From positions 118,138 to 179,761 of the forward strand of contig NZ_KZ857182.1 of assembly GCF_003350925.1 (NCBI RefSeq): a stretch of DNA of 61,624 nucleotides. Direction: 5' to 3'. The notes beneath the pieces were generated by a model. It saw only the letters and a list, made by a program, of their open reading frames with translations, ran no database searches and was not told the origin of the DNA. This document shows positions 26,106-35,526 of the stretch, one piece after another; positions within the stretch are counted from its first letter, which is position 1, and every line of letters begins with the position of its first letter. The DNA comes from Dyella tabacisoli. GTDB lineage: Bacteria > Pseudomonadota > Gammaproteobacteria > Xanthomonadales > Rhodanobacteraceae. Made by a program: the position numbers and the translations under genes.

Positions 26106-27335
26106 TCAACCAAAAAACCAATAACACACCCCGATCGAGGCCAGCACACCCGCCAGATCGGCCAGCAACGCACAGCCGATGGTATGCCGCACGCGGCGAA
26201 TACCCACCGCGCCGAAGTACACCGCCACCACATAAAACGTCGTCTCCGTACTGCCCTGCACCGTTGCGGCCAATAGCGCCGGAAAACTGTCTACCCCGGA
26301 ATGGTTCATCGTCTCGATCAGCATCGCGCGTGCGGCGCTACCGGAAAATGGTTTAACCAGCGCGGTCGGCAGCGCATCGACAAAACGCGTATCCAGGCCC
26401 GCGTGCTGTGCCAGCCAGCGCACACCGTCCAGCGCGAAATCCAGCGCACCCGATGCACGCAATACACCTACCGCGCATAGCATCGCAATCAGATAGGGCA
26501 ACAACCCCTTCGCCACATCGAAACCCTGCTTTGCCCCATCGATAAAACTATCGAACAGCGGCACGCGCTTGATCGCCCCCGCGCATAAGAAAACCAGAAT
26601 GACACCGAACAGCACCAGATTGCCGAGCAAGGAGGAAAGCGAGGCCAGTGCCACGGCAGACAGCGAAGCGAGCAGCGCGAGAAAAGCCGCCAGCAACAAC
26701 CCGCCGCCGCCCAGCCAGGCAAGCACGACCGGGTCCCACAGCCGCAACCGTTGCATAAAAGCTACCGACAACAGCGCGGTGATATTCGCCACAAAATGCG
26801 CCAGCAAGATCGGCAGGAACACCAAGGTCGGATCATGCGCGCCCGCTTGCGCGCGATACATGAATACCGTCACCGGCAGCAGCGTCAACGACGAGGCATT
26901 GAGCACCAGGAACAGAATCTGTGCATTGCTTGCCGTATCGCTCGAAGGATTAAGACTTTGCAATTCACGCATCGCACGCAAGCCCATCGGCGTGGCCGCG
27001 TTATCCAGGCCCAAGGCATTGGCGGTGAAGTTGAGCGTAATCAGCCCGATCGCCGGATGCCCACGCGGCACCTCCGGCATCAATCGCGCAAATAACGGCC
27101 CGAAGAGGCGCGCCAGCCGATCCACCAGTCCAGCCTGCTCGGCGATATTCAAGAAACCCAGCCATAAGGTGAGCGTGCCGAACAACAGCACCATGACTTT
27201 TACCGACAGCTCGGCCATATCGAACAATGCGGCCACGATTGCGGCAAATACGCTTTCATCGCCGCCCACCAGCCAGCGCGCCAGTGCAGCGACGGCCGCC
27301 ACCATGAAGAAACCGAACCAGAGCCGACTCAGCAT
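26106..27335 (-). CDS. SpmA/SpmB-like fused nucleoside-recognition (Gate) membrane protein
   Basis: A polytopic inner-membrane protein of 409 residues. The first half (LSVKVMVLLFGTLTLWLGFLNIAEQAGLVDRLARLFGPLFARLMPEVP, then AIGLITLNFTANALGLDNAATPMGLRAMRELQSLNP) is SpmA-like. The second half (VPLFDSFIDGAKQGFDVAKGLLPYLIAMLCAVGVLRASGALD, then STETTFYVVAVYFGAVGIRRVRHTIGC) is SpmB-like. Both carry the nucleoside-recognition (Gate) domain. Bacillus uses two separate genes for spore-core dehydration; in proteobacteria the fused form occurs without sporulation and its substrate is unknown. The ATG at 27335 is chosen because the longer frame upstream codes for a non-hydrophobic unrelated tract. No SD is obvious. 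Confidence 0.85.
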   Translation of the reverse strand: MLSRLWFGFFMVAAVAALARWLVGGDESVFAAIVAALFDMAELSVKVMVLLFGTLTLWLGFLNIAEQAGLVDRLARLFGPLFARLMPEVPRGHPAIGLITLNFTANALGLDNAATPMGLRAMRELQSLNPSSDTASNAQILFLVLNASSLTLLPVTVFMYRAQAGAHDPTLVFLPILLAHFVANITALLSVAFMQRLRLWDPVVLAWLGGGGLLLAAFLALLASLSAVALASLSSLLGNLVLFGVILVFLCAGAIKRVPLFDSFIDGAKQGFDVAKGLLPYLIAMLCAVGVLRASGALDFALDGVRWLAQHAGLDTRFVDALPTALVKPFSGSAARAMLIETMNHSGVDSFPALLAATVQGSTETTFYVVAVYFGAVGIRRVRHTIGCALLADLAGVLASIGVCYWFFG

Positions 27336-27541
27336 AGGCGCAAACCCGTGGTGGCAAACGGAGGGCTGAAGGATGTGCGATGGATCAGTGGCATGGCGCC
27401 ATTGTGCGCACAACCGAACGCATCGGCCAGCACATGCCACCGTCGGATGTGCATGATTCGCCTGACATACAACATCGCCATCCGGAAAGCCTAATATGGC
27501 GACTACCGACGCCGGTTTCCCGGCATCGGCAGGAGCGAGCC

Positions 27542-27760
27542 ATGGCTGAGTTGCGATTGCAAAGCACACTGACCTGCCCGCACTGCGGGCATCAGGTCAC
27601 CGAGACGATGCCCACTAACGCATGCCAGTTCTTCTATGACTGCCCCGGCTGTGGGACGTTGTTGCGACCCAAGCCAGGGGATTGCTGCGTATTCTGCTCG
27701 TACGGCACGGTGCCATGCCCACCGATCCAGGAACAAAAATCGTGCTGCGGCAGCCACTGA
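27542..27760 (+). CDS. GDCCVxC-domain small zinc-ribbon-like protein
   Basis: A 72-residue cytoplasmic protein with CPHCGHQVTETMPTNACQFFYDCPGCGTLLRPKPGDCCVFCSYGTVPCPPIQ and a CC near the end; that is, two CxxC pairs, a GDCCVFC block and a terminal CCGSH. The GDCCVxC family is often found beside mercury-resistance or heavy-metal genes, and some members carry selenocysteine in this motif. Here all positions are ordinary TGC codons. The ATG at 27542 has a good SD (AGGAGC). No mer genes are visible here, so the metal link is family knowledge only. A ribosome site on a monocistronic unit suggests independent expression. Confidence 0.85.
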   Translation: MAELRLQSTLTCPHCGHQVTETMPTNACQFFYDCPGCGTLLRPKPGDCCVFCSYGTVPCPPIQEQKSCCGSH

Positions 27761-28038
27761 TCGGACCATATGCCTGCGGTGCAATGACTCTGACAGCTTT
27801 GTTTCGCGCAGGCGCCGTCGACATGGGCATCCACACCACGCCCAATGATATGGAACTTGACAACAGACGCCGACAGTAGCGAGATGGCAGCAGCATCTAA
27901 CCTCAAAGTGCCATGCGTCACTATCTGCTGGCGTCGGATACCGAGTAAAGGCAAGGTTCTCGGCGCCCACCGTAAACGACTCCGTGTCGCCAGCAGAACA
28001 ATCGCTTTGCTCGTTACGTCACCCACAGAGGTTACGTC

Positions 28039-29745
28039 ATGTTTGCTCCGATGATCGCAAAGTCTCAGGCAATGGCAGCGCCCTCCCCCGCTCATACGCG
28101 TAACTTGGCGCCGCGACGTACGGCACCTGCCTTGTCGCAATCTGACGCATTCAGCGCAACCGAAGACCTCAGCAAGATTCCCGCATTTCCATCGGATCGT
28201 TCGCACCAGCACCAGCAGGGGATCTCAAATAACCTGCCATCGCAACTACGCCTGTTGCAGCCCAAGCTTGCAGTGGGAGCGGTGGATGATCCATTGGAGC
28301 GCGAAGCCGACAGCGTCGCCGAGCAAGTGATGCGTATGCCCCATCCACAACTTGCCGTCAGCCCCGTCGCGGCGCAACTGAGTCGAAAATGTGCAGCGTG
28401 TGAAAAGGATGATGAAGAAAAGTTGCGCCCCAAGCATATGGCCGACGCCCATGCCGTCGCCGCAGCGCCGGACATCGTGCATGAAGTACTGCGCTCTCCA
28501 GGACAGTCGCTTGATCCCGCCGCGCGCGCGTTCTTTGAGCCACGCTTTGCCCAGGATTTTTCGCAGGTTCGCGTGCATACCGATCAGCAGGCGGCGGCTT
28601 CCGCGAGCTCGGTGGGGGCGCTTGCTTATGCGGTTGGTCCGCACATCACGTTCGGCACCGGGCATTACCAGCCTGCGACGGGAGCGGGTCGAAAGTTGAT
28701 TGCTCATGAATTGGCTCACGTCGTGCAACAACGTGCCGGTACAGGTCCGCTGCGGCTGCACCGCACGCCCGATGTGGATGCGGCAATCGCCGATAACGAC
28801 TGGAAGAAAGTCGCCGAAATCTTGAACGGCTACAGCCCCAAGGCCATCAAAGATGCCCTCGACAAAATGAAACGCGGTGTGATCGCGTCCATCTACGTAG
28901 GTGCCACTGAAAATCCCAAGGTCGGTTCCGAATCGGCTATCGCCATCGCCACGCGACCGACCTATCTCGATATGAATTACGAGAGCGAATTAAAGAAACA
29001 AAATTGGTCGCAAGCCGCGTACTTTCTCAACGCCTTCAACCGCGATGACATTCTGGATCGCTTCAAAGCACGATCGGATCAAGAAGTGCAGGCATTGCGT
29101 GACGGCGCCGTCGCCAATGTGCAAGTTGGCGACAAATCGCAACTGGCCATCTTGGCGACGCAGGAGATCACCAAGCGCAGCGCAGCGCCAGCCGCCAGCA
29201 CCAATGCCCCGGCGGCCCCAGGCGGATCGGCGACAGCGACAAAGAACTCATGCTGTTGTTGCGCGGAAAGCATCGATCTGTCCGATGTCTGGTTCACCGA
29301 GTGGGGCGATCCCAAAATGGCGGGCCATTTCTTCCGGCCGTCAATCAAACTCAGCTACAAAGGCACGGGTGCGGCAAGCATGTGCACCCTGGAATGGTGG
29401 GAGAAAACCGACATCACGTACTCGGAGGTACCCAAGCCAAACACATGGACGCAAGTTACCAACCCAAAGGCCGGATCGATCGAAAAGTGGAATCAGCAGG
29501 TCACCGACAAGTGTCCCGGCCCGGAAACAGTCCAATTGCTTGACCCCCCTTCGCTGGCCGAAACGCCAGGGCGAACCGCAACGCGCAAGCTGGAGTTTCG
29601 GGTCATCGTCAACAGCGGCACAGGATGCTCCGCATGTGGCAAACCCCAGGTCAAGGCGACAGCAAAGCAGACCCTGGTGCTAGTTAACGGAAAGCCGGAT
29701 AAAGCCAAGTGCACATTCGAAGTGCCGAATCCGGATGATAAATAG
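28039..29745 (+). CDS. DUF4157 (eCIS core domain) protein with two internal repeats
   Basis: A 568-residue protein without a signal peptide. After a low-complexity N-terminus comes KLAVGAVDDPLEREADSVAEQVMRM (residues 76-100) and then KCAACEKDDEEK. The DUF4157 domain spans about 148-232: FFEPRFAQDFSQVRVHTD, ALAYAVGPHITFGTGHY and AHELAHVVQQ with a zincin-type HELAH at 223-227. Residues about 250-375 hold two repeats (DNDWKKVAEILNGYSPKAIKD and KQNWSQAAYFLNAFNRDDILD). A CCCC hinge (NSCCCCAES) leads to a C-terminal beta-rich domain of about 160 residues with several cysteines. DUF4157 proteins are frequent cargo or partners of extracellular contractile injection systems, but no eCIS genes are visible here. 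It might be an exported toxin or a self-processing factor. Confidence 0.82.
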   Translation: MFAPMIAKSQAMAAPSPAHTRNLAPRRTAPALSQSDAFSATEDLSKIPAFPSDRSHQHQQGISNNLPSQLRLLQPKLAVGAVDDPLEREADSVAEQVMRMPHPQLAVSPVAAQLSRKCAACEKDDEEKLRPKHMADAHAVAAAPDIVHEVLRSPGQSLDPAARAFFEPRFAQDFSQVRVHTDQQAAASASSVGALAYAVGPHITFGTGHYQPATGAGRKLIAHELAHVVQQRAGTGPLRLHRTPDVDAAIADNDWKKVAEILNGYSPKAIKDALDKMKRGVIASIYVGATENPKVGSESAIAIATRPTYLDMNYESELKKQNWSQAAYFLNAFNRDDILDRFKARSDQEVQALRDGAVANVQVGDKSQLAILATQEITKRSAAPAASTNAPAAPGGSATATKNSCCCCAESIDLSDVWFTEWGDPKMAGHFFRPSIKLSYKGTGAASMCTLEWWEKTDITYSEVPKPNTWTQVTNPKAGSIEKWNQQVTDKCPGPETVQLLDPPSLAETPGRTATRKLEFRVIVNSGTGCSACGKPQVKATAKQTLVLVNGKPDKAKCTFEVPNPDDK

Positions 29746-29876
29746 CCAGCCTTGATCCACCCAGCGGATCGAGGCCATCAGGGGTGTCCTGGCAGGTCTG
29801 GCGACAAGCCATGCAGACCGGCGACACACCAAACGAAGGCCCCTGCCGCAACGGTCCAACACATGCTTTGAGTCTC

Positions 29877-31244
29877 TTAGAACATATATCCGATACCAAG
29901 ATTGAAGCGGTCGTTCTTGGGGTTGTCCTGAAACTTCTGGTAGTCGGCCTTGCACACCACTTGCGGATGCGGATTGAACGACACGCCAACCGTGGTGACC
30001 TTATCCGCATTCGCCGGATCGGCAAGGAAACCGGCCGGCATTTTCGACTGGGTATTGAATCTCTCGTAGCGAACGAACGGGGTGAGCTTCATGTCACCGT
30101 GTTCCCACACGGTGTAGGCGCCTTGCACCAGCCAGCCATAGAAGGCGCTCGGCATGTACGGGCGCGCGGTTCCGTTGGCGGTGTTGAAGGCTTGCAAGGT
30201 GCTGTCGATCTTGTCCGCGTCGCCGATGTGGCCTTTGGCGTATACCGCCGATAGATCCCAGCCGTCCTGCTGCCAACGCGTATGGACGTCCCATAGGGTG
30301 ACGCGGGCTTTGATACCGGTGAAATCGGGCTTGGTTTTATCTACTTTGAAATCGGCATTGGCGTGCATCGAATTGCCGGAGAACACCGCGCCGCCAATGG
30401 TCCAGCCCGGTACGCCCTGATAATTGAGCGCCGCGTAGCCAGCCAGGTCGTGTGCCTTGGCCAATTGCAGCTCCTGATGGCTGGCATGCAGTGGTGAGCT
30501 GGCATCGTCGAATTTGGCGGTATCGAAACCGGTGGTCACGCCGACGTCCCACTTCAAACCGGCATCGGTGGTGCCATCAAGACCCACGCCACCTTCGCGC
30601 CAGGTCGAAGGGATGATGCGTGTCTCCACCTCATTGCGTTCGACGCCGTAGAACGCCGGCGGCTCGTGCGATTGATTCAGCAGTCCAAACGGCATCAGGA
30701 ACAAACCGGCCTTGAGGTTCACTCCCGACTTGAACTGGTAGTTCAGGTACGCCTGCTCGATCTCGCTCTCGCCCTGATCGGTCGAGCTGGTAACGGCGTG
30801 CTCCCATTCCACTTCGCTGTTGAAACTCAATTGATCGCTGAAGCGATGGCCGAACAACAGTACGAAGCGTTTCAGGTCAGCCTGAGAACGGCTGCTGTCT
30901 TTGGTGTAGTGGTTGTAGGCGATCTCGCCATAACCACCGAAGCTGGTATCTGAAGCTACGGGCGGCGGTGTGGTCGTTGCGGCTGGGGCCATCGCTGGGG
31001 ATGACGTGGATGGCACCGGTGTCGCCGCTATGGCTGTAGCTGTCTTCGCCTGCTGACCGGCCAGCGTTTGCGTCTGTGCGCGCAGATCATTGATCTGGGC
31101 TGCCTGTGTCTGCAACTGAGCCGCCTGTGCATCCAGCTTCTGTTGAAGCTGCGCAATCATGGCTTTGAGCTCGGCTTCACTGGCGTGAACGGGATGTACG
31201 AAAACAGCGCTGGCGACAGCCAACGCTAAGGCGATCTGCTTCAT
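29877..31244 (-). CDS. Phosphate-selective porin O/P family outer-membrane protein
   Basis: A 455-residue outer-membrane porin with signal peptide MKQIALALAVASAVFVHPVHA. A coiled-coil N-terminus (ELKAMIAQLQQKLDAQAAQLQ...) and a Thr/Pro/Ala linker follow. The OprO/OprP-type barrel starts at FGGYGEIAYNHYTKD. Barrel marks include DLKRFVLLFGHRFSDQLSFNSEVEWEHA, VNLKAGLFLMPFGLLNQSHEPPAFYGVERN and a C-terminal phenylalanine (LGIGYMF). It probably passes anions or phosphate compounds. The start lies directly at the end of the SD-like GGGGAAC. Upstream are a plausible sigma70 promoter and a Fur-like palindrome. It follows mksB on the same strand but has its own promoter. Confidence 0.88.
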   Translation of the reverse strand: MKQIALALAVASAVFVHPVHASEAELKAMIAQLQQKLDAQAAQLQTQAAQINDLRAQTQTLAGQQAKTATAIAATPVPSTSSPAMAPAATTTPPPVASDTSFGGYGEIAYNHYTKDSSRSQADLKRFVLLFGHRFSDQLSFNSEVEWEHAVTSSTDQGESEIEQAYLNYQFKSGVNLKAGLFLMPFGLLNQSHEPPAFYGVERNEVETRIIPSTWREGGVGLDGTTDAGLKWDVGVTTGFDTAKFDDASSPLHASHQELQLAKAHDLAGYAALNYQGVPGWTIGGAVFSGNSMHANADFKVDKTKPDFTGIKARVTLWDVHTRWQQDGWDLSAVYAKGHIGDADKIDSTLQAFNTANGTARPYMPSAFYGWLVQGAYTVWEHGDMKLTPFVRYERFNTQSKMPAGFLADPANADKVTTVGVSFNPHPQVVCKADYQKFQDNPKNDRFNLGIGYMF

Positions 31245-31269
31245 TTGAAGTTCCCCGAAAATTCGAGCG

Positions 31270-31300
31270 AATGATATACATTCTCATCAATCGACATCAA
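31270..31300 (-). promoter_or_regulatory. Porin promoter with Fur-box-like overlap (candidate)
   Basis: Read on the minus strand, TTGATG (31295-31300) and TATCAT (31271-31276) could be -35 and -10 hexamers at 18-bp spacing. The 19-mer GATGAGAATGTATATCATT (31270-31288) matches 14 of 19 positions of the classical Fur consensus AATGAGAATTATTCTCATT by eye. A site in the spacer would suit iron repression. The match is modest and unproven. Confidence 0.35.
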
Positions 31301-31354
31301 TAGTCGTTGATTTTTCGCAAGAATCTGCGCAACCGCAGCCTCGTCAATCGCTAG

Positions 31355-34300
31355 TCAGATCGCGACATCAGCCTCTCGAACACGCTCAGGCAATTGCAGG
31401 CGTTTGCCGGCCTGGTCGTATTCGATCAACAGCACGCCCGAATCATGTCGACCGTTGATCTCGACAAAACAGGCACCGCCGATAAACGGCTCCAATGTCA
31501 TCACCGATTTCAACGGCGTGGCGACAATCATCTGAAAACCGAAGTTCTCGAAGATATTCATCGCCAGCGCGGTGAACTCGTTATCGGCCTTATCGAAGGC
31601 TTCGTCCAGTACCACTGCCGCATACCGCGGCATCTCGCCGTCGTCGCCGCCAAGCTGATAACGCAATGCAGCGGCCAGACAGGTCGTCGCCAGTTTCTGT
31701 CGCTGGCCACCGGATTTACCGGCACCGCTGCGATAAATCTCCACCTGTGCACGCGTTTGGGCATCCAGTTCGACGCCAAAGAATTCAACGTGCAGGCGTA
31801 CATCCAATACTTGCTCGCGCCACCGGCGCAACTCGGGCTCTTGCGCGCCAAGCCGCTGCACCAGACTGCGCAGCACCGCGAACTGCGCCTCGGCACGATC
31901 GCGATCTTCGGTTTGATGATGGCTGAGTACATCGCGCAGTTGCTGCTGAAATTCGATCACTTCGGGCAGGCGGCGATCGGATAGCTCAATCGTCAGCAAG
32001 GTACCGCGATTGAACGGCACCTGCTCCAGGCTGGCATTGACCTCGTCCATGCGCTGCGCAATCGATTTGCGCGCCTCGCCCATATACCGCTGCAACAAAT
32101 GCAGGTTGTTCTTGCTCTGCGTTTGCAGCAACTCGAAAAAGCGCGCCTCGTGCTTGGGCAAGCCATCCATTTCCAGGCGCCGTAAACGGGCGAGGAAATC
32201 TTCGGCAGAATCGAGCGTGGGGGTGAAATCGCCACTGTCTTGCGGCCAGCGACGGCGGAAGTCGCGGAAGCTGTCGACCACGCGCTGGGTCAAGGCGTTG
32301 TCCTTGACGGCGAACTGCTCCAGTTGCTCGTTCAAGCCACGCTCTAAAGTACGGAAATGATCGCCCAGGTTGAGCAGACTCAATGCAGACAGTTCGGCCA
32401 GTAGCTGGTTCAAGCCGTCGATTTGAAACGGCGTCGGCGCTACCGTCTGCCGCGCAACACAGGTATCGCGCTCGCGCTCGATGCCCGCACGCTCTCGTGC
32501 AAGCATCATGCGTTCGCTGCGGGTTTCGGCCAACGCCTTGCTCGTAGTGTCGCGAGCCACACGAGCCCTCTCGATGCGCTCGCCGAGCTCGCGCAATGTA
32601 GCATCGCCTTCGCGCAATTGACGCAGTTGATCTTCGATATCGGCCAAACGATGCAGCTTGGGTGCGATATCGATTTCATCCCAGCCAAGGTTGACCAGCG
32701 TATGGCTGGCCAATTGCTGTTGCTGCCCGCGCTCGCGCTGCTGCCGGATCGCGCTCGCCTCTTCATCGCAGGCGCCCATGCGCTTGGCCAACTCAAAGCC
32801 TTCGCGCTCGAACAGATGCAGCTTGTCGCGGCTATCGAAACCGAGCAGCCAGTTTTTACGATCGTCGATGGCGCGGCGATCGTCTTTCTCGAAGCGATCG
32901 CCGGGATGCTTGATCTGGCCTTCGCGGGTTATCGCCTTATCGGCTTTGCGTAAGCCGCTGGCCGAATCGACGCAGGTGTAATCAAAACGCTTGGCGAGTT
33001 CGCCGCCCAGCCATTCGCGGTGTGCGTGGTCGCGGATATCGAGCTTGTGTACCAGCGAGCGCATATCCGGCTTGCGTCCCGGCAAGGCATCGCCACGGCC
33101 GACCCGGTAATAAACCAGTTTGCCGGCAAGATGAGTGCGATTGACCCAATCGGCAACCTCTTTATGGTGCTTTTCGTCCACCAGCATGGACTGTGCAAAA
33201 CCATGCAGCACCCGCTCTATCGCCCCGCGCCAGGCAGCATCGTCTTCGCACACTTGCAGCAGCTCGCCAACGAAGGGCAGCGCCTGCTCGGATACGCCGA
33301 TGGCTTCGCACATGCGCGTTCGCAGTGCCTGCGCATGTGCCGGAATATTCGATGGGCGTAGTTTTAGCGACTGAATCTCGGCGCGCACTTCGCCAAAACG
33401 CTTCTCGCAGTCGCGCTTTTCGCCCAAGCGCTCGGCTATGCGCTCATCCAGCGCGTCGGCATGGCCTCGACCGTCTTCCAGCAGTTGCCGCGCCGTGCCG
33501 ATCTGCTCGGCGAAGCCTTGCGCCGTGCCGGCCAGATCCTGGCCAAGCACTTTGCATGCTTGTTCGGCCGTGCCCCGGCGTTTGACGCGCTCATCGCGCT
33601 CGCGCTGCACACGTTCGCGCTCGCGCTCCAGTTCGTCGATGCGATCGCCACCCTGCTCGCGGCGCTGGCGCTCCAGCTCGGCGAGTTTGTCGTCGTGATT
33701 GGCCAGCGTTTCGCTGCGCTGCTTTTCTTCACCGGCATGACCGAGATCTTCGGTAGCGATGAGCTCAAGACGCGCGTCGATCAAGGCCAAACGGCGCTGC
33801 TCGCGATACGGATCAAGGCCGAGCTGAAGTTCGCGCAGCTCGGCGCTGCTACGACGCAGTTCCAGCAGATGGCTGTAGTCGTCGCGCGCCGGAGCCAGCG
33901 TGCTGACTTGTTCGCGCGCGGTGACCACGGCCTTGTGCGCGGCATCCAGCTCGGCAAAGTCGGTCACCAGCCGCTCAGCCGCAGCAAAGGTTTCCGGCTC
34001 GTCCAGCATAAAGCCGCGCAAAAACTGATTGAGATCGCCCAGGTTCTTCGCCGACTGGGTTTTGTGCAGCAGCTTCAGCGCCATGTCGTTGCCGATGCCC
34101 AGCAGGCGGCGGAAACGCTCGGCGTAACCGGTAAAGCTGTCGAAGTGGCTCACGTCTTCACTGAGGCGGCTCTTCAGCCGACGCAGATCCAAGTCGAAAC
34201 CTTCCAACTCAGTCGCTATATCGAAGGCGCGCTCGACCACCATGTAGTGCTTGCGCACATCGGCGGATGCGGAGCTGTTGCCCGCAATCCAGAACAAACG

Positions 34301-34753
34301 AATCAGACTTACCGTGGCGCCCAGCGCGTTGCGGTATTCAAGCACCAGTGCCGACCAGGTCGCGCCTTTGCGCAAGTACTGGGTGGCGATTTCGCCGGAA
34401 TCGGCATCTTGCTGATCGGCCCAGGCGCCGCGTACATACGAGGCCAGGCTGCGGTCGCGGCCGCTGCGCTCGGCCTCGCGCGCAGCGGCATTGAAATCGA
34501 TCAGGCTGGGCGGCACCAACAACGCCGACATCGCATCGAGCAACGTCGACTTGCCGGAGCCGGAGCGGCCGACAAACAAAAAACCGCGCTCGGCAATCGG
34601 TATTTCGAACAAGCCGCTGAAGGTACCCCAGTTGCATACCTGCAGACGGCGCATGCGGAACTGCTCGTCACGCGGGTTGGGCAAATCAGACAGAAACAGC
34701 GATTCAGTAACCGCCGCTTTTACGCGCTTTCCCGAGGTTGCAGGTGTGCTCAT
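31355..34753 (-). CDS. mksB: MksB/JetC: SMC-like ATPase of a MukBEF-type condensin
   Basis: A 1132-residue SMC-like ATPase. The N-terminal head holds [42 protein letters not shown] (Walker A at residues 62-70). Long coiled coils, rich in ERERERV.., flank a hinge region near the middle. The C-terminal head carries the ABC signature [23 protein letters not shown] and Walker [14 protein letters not shown], and ends in [22 protein letters not shown]. With MksE and MksF it would form a DNA-loop-extruding clamp acting in chromosome organisation or plasmid exclusion. The ATG overlaps the mksE stop (34750-34753). The JetD/MksG nuclease that usually follows in plasmid-clearing Wadjet systems is absent; only 110 bp separate it from the porin. 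Confidence 0.9.
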   Translation of the reverse strand: MSTPATSGKRVKAAVTESLFLSDLPNPRDEQFRMRRLQVCNWGTFSGLFEIPIAERGFLFVGRSGSGKSTLLDAMSALLVPPSLIDFNAAAREAERSGRDRSLASYVRGAWADQQDADSGEIATQYLRKGATWSALVLEYRNALGATVSLIRLFWIAGNSSASADVRKHYMVVERAFDIATELEGFDLDLRRLKSRLSEDVSHFDSFTGYAERFRRLLGIGNDMALKLLHKTQSAKNLGDLNQFLRGFMLDEPETFAAAERLVTDFAELDAAHKAVVTAREQVSTLAPARDDYSHLLELRRSSAELRELQLGLDPYREQRRLALIDARLELIATEDLGHAGEEKQRSETLANHDDKLAELERQRREQGGDRIDELERERERVQRERDERVKRRGTAEQACKVLGQDLAGTAQGFAEQIGTARQLLEDGRGHADALDERIAERLGEKRDCEKRFGEVRAEIQSLKLRPSNIPAHAQALRTRMCEAIGVSEQALPFVGELLQVCEDDAAWRGAIERVLHGFAQSMLVDEKHHKEVADWVNRTHLAGKLVYYRVGRGDALPGRKPDMRSLVHKLDIRDHAHREWLGGELAKRFDYTCVDSASGLRKADKAITREGQIKHPGDRFEKDDRRAIDDRKNWLLGFDSRDKLHLFEREGFELAKRMGACDEEASAIRQQRERGQQQQLASHTLVNLGWDEIDIAPKLHRLADIEDQLRQLREGDATLRELGERIERARVARDTTSKALAETRSERMMLARERAGIERERDTCVARQTVAPTPFQIDGLNQLLAELSALSLLNLGDHFRTLERGLNEQLEQFAVKDNALTQRVVDSFRDFRRRWPQDSGDFTPTLDSAEDFLARLRRLEMDGLPKHEARFFELLQTQSKNNLHLLQRYMGEARKSIAQRMDEVNASLEQVPFNRGTLLTIELSDRRLPEVIEFQQQLRDVLSHHQTEDRDRAEAQFAVLRSLVQRLGAQEPELRRWREQVLDVRLHVEFFGVELDAQTRAQVEIYRSGAGKSGGQRQKLATTCLAAALRYQLGGDDGEMPRYAAVVLDEAFDKADNEFTALAMNIFENFGFQMIVATPLKSVMTLEPFIGGACFVEINGRHDSGVLLIEYDQAGKRLQLPERVREADVAI

Positions 34754-35526
34754 GCCGGGTCTACGTCCTGGGCGTTTTCATCCGCATGACTTTCGGCTGC
34801 ATCGGTCCCTTCGCGCAGTTCGCGATAGACCTGCCCCAAGGCTTGTACGTCTTCGGCTGAAAACAGCAACTTCAACACCGGGGATACCTCGTAGCGCCCT
34901 TCGCTGCCGCGCAACAGGGTCAGAATATGGTTGTCGCGCATCTTCGCGATGGCGGCGGCGACACGCTTCATAAAACCGGCGCGGTCGGTCGAAAGATTTT
35001 TCTCATACACCGATAGCTGATCGCTCAGCGTTTCTTCCTCGACGACCGCGCGGCGCCCTTGCGCATCGGCCTCGGCCAGTTGCTGGCGCAGATGCAGCAA
35101 CAGCACCGAATCGATAAAGGTCAGCGGCTGGGTGCGCAACAGCGTGGGGGTCTCTTGCTCGCCGGTATCGGCCTGACGGGTAAAAGCGACGCCGGCTTCG
35201 CGGTCGATCACCAGCTCCAGAAACAGCTCGGCCAAGCGCATGCGAATAGCCGCCTCGTTGCGCGATAACGCCGGCCATAGTTGCGCATGGCGCTGTGCAT
35301 CGATGCTCGGGCCAGCCAGCAATTGACACAGTGCGCGGCGCGCCTCCAACGGCAACGTGCCGCTGTCGCCGGGAAATAGCTCGGTGCCGGCATCGACATC
35401 GGTGCGCGTGGCATCTGGCGCTAGATTCCGCTCTTCATTGGCCTGCTCTGCAGCGACCCGCTCTTCATCGGTCTGCCCTTCATCGGCTTGCTCTTCAAGC
35501 GTCTGCGCAAGATCAGACAAGTTCAT
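34750..35526 (-). CDS. mksE: MksE/JetB: DUF4194 condensin subunit
   Basis: A 258-residue DUF4194 protein, the MukE-like kleisin-binding winged-helix subunit. After an acidic N-terminus with a short repeated [20 protein letters not shown] stretch comes the core: [53 protein letters not shown], then [34 protein letters not shown] and a C-terminal winged helix ([21 protein letters not shown]) follow. Its first codons overlap the last 14 bases of mksF and its last codon overlaps the mksB ATG, so the three genes form a tightly coupled operon. The gene is intact. Confidence 0.88.
   Translation of the reverse strand: MNLSDLAQTLEEQADEGQTDEERVAAEQANEERNLAPDATRTDVDAGTELFPGDSGTLPLEARRALCQLLAGPSIDAQRHAQLWPALSRNEAAIRMRLAELFLELVIDREAGVAFTRQADTGEQETPTLLRTQPLTFIDSVLLLHLRQQLAEADAQGRRAVVEEETLSDQLSVYEKNLSTDRAGFMKRVAAAIAKMRDNHILTLLRGSEGRYEVSPVLKLLFSAEDVQALGQVYRELREGTDAAESHADENAQDVDPA

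Noticed and set aside
31245-31354. Possible JetD/MksG gene after mksB
   Set aside because: Only 110 bp are present before the porin, and no reading frame fits; the nuclease gene is absent here.
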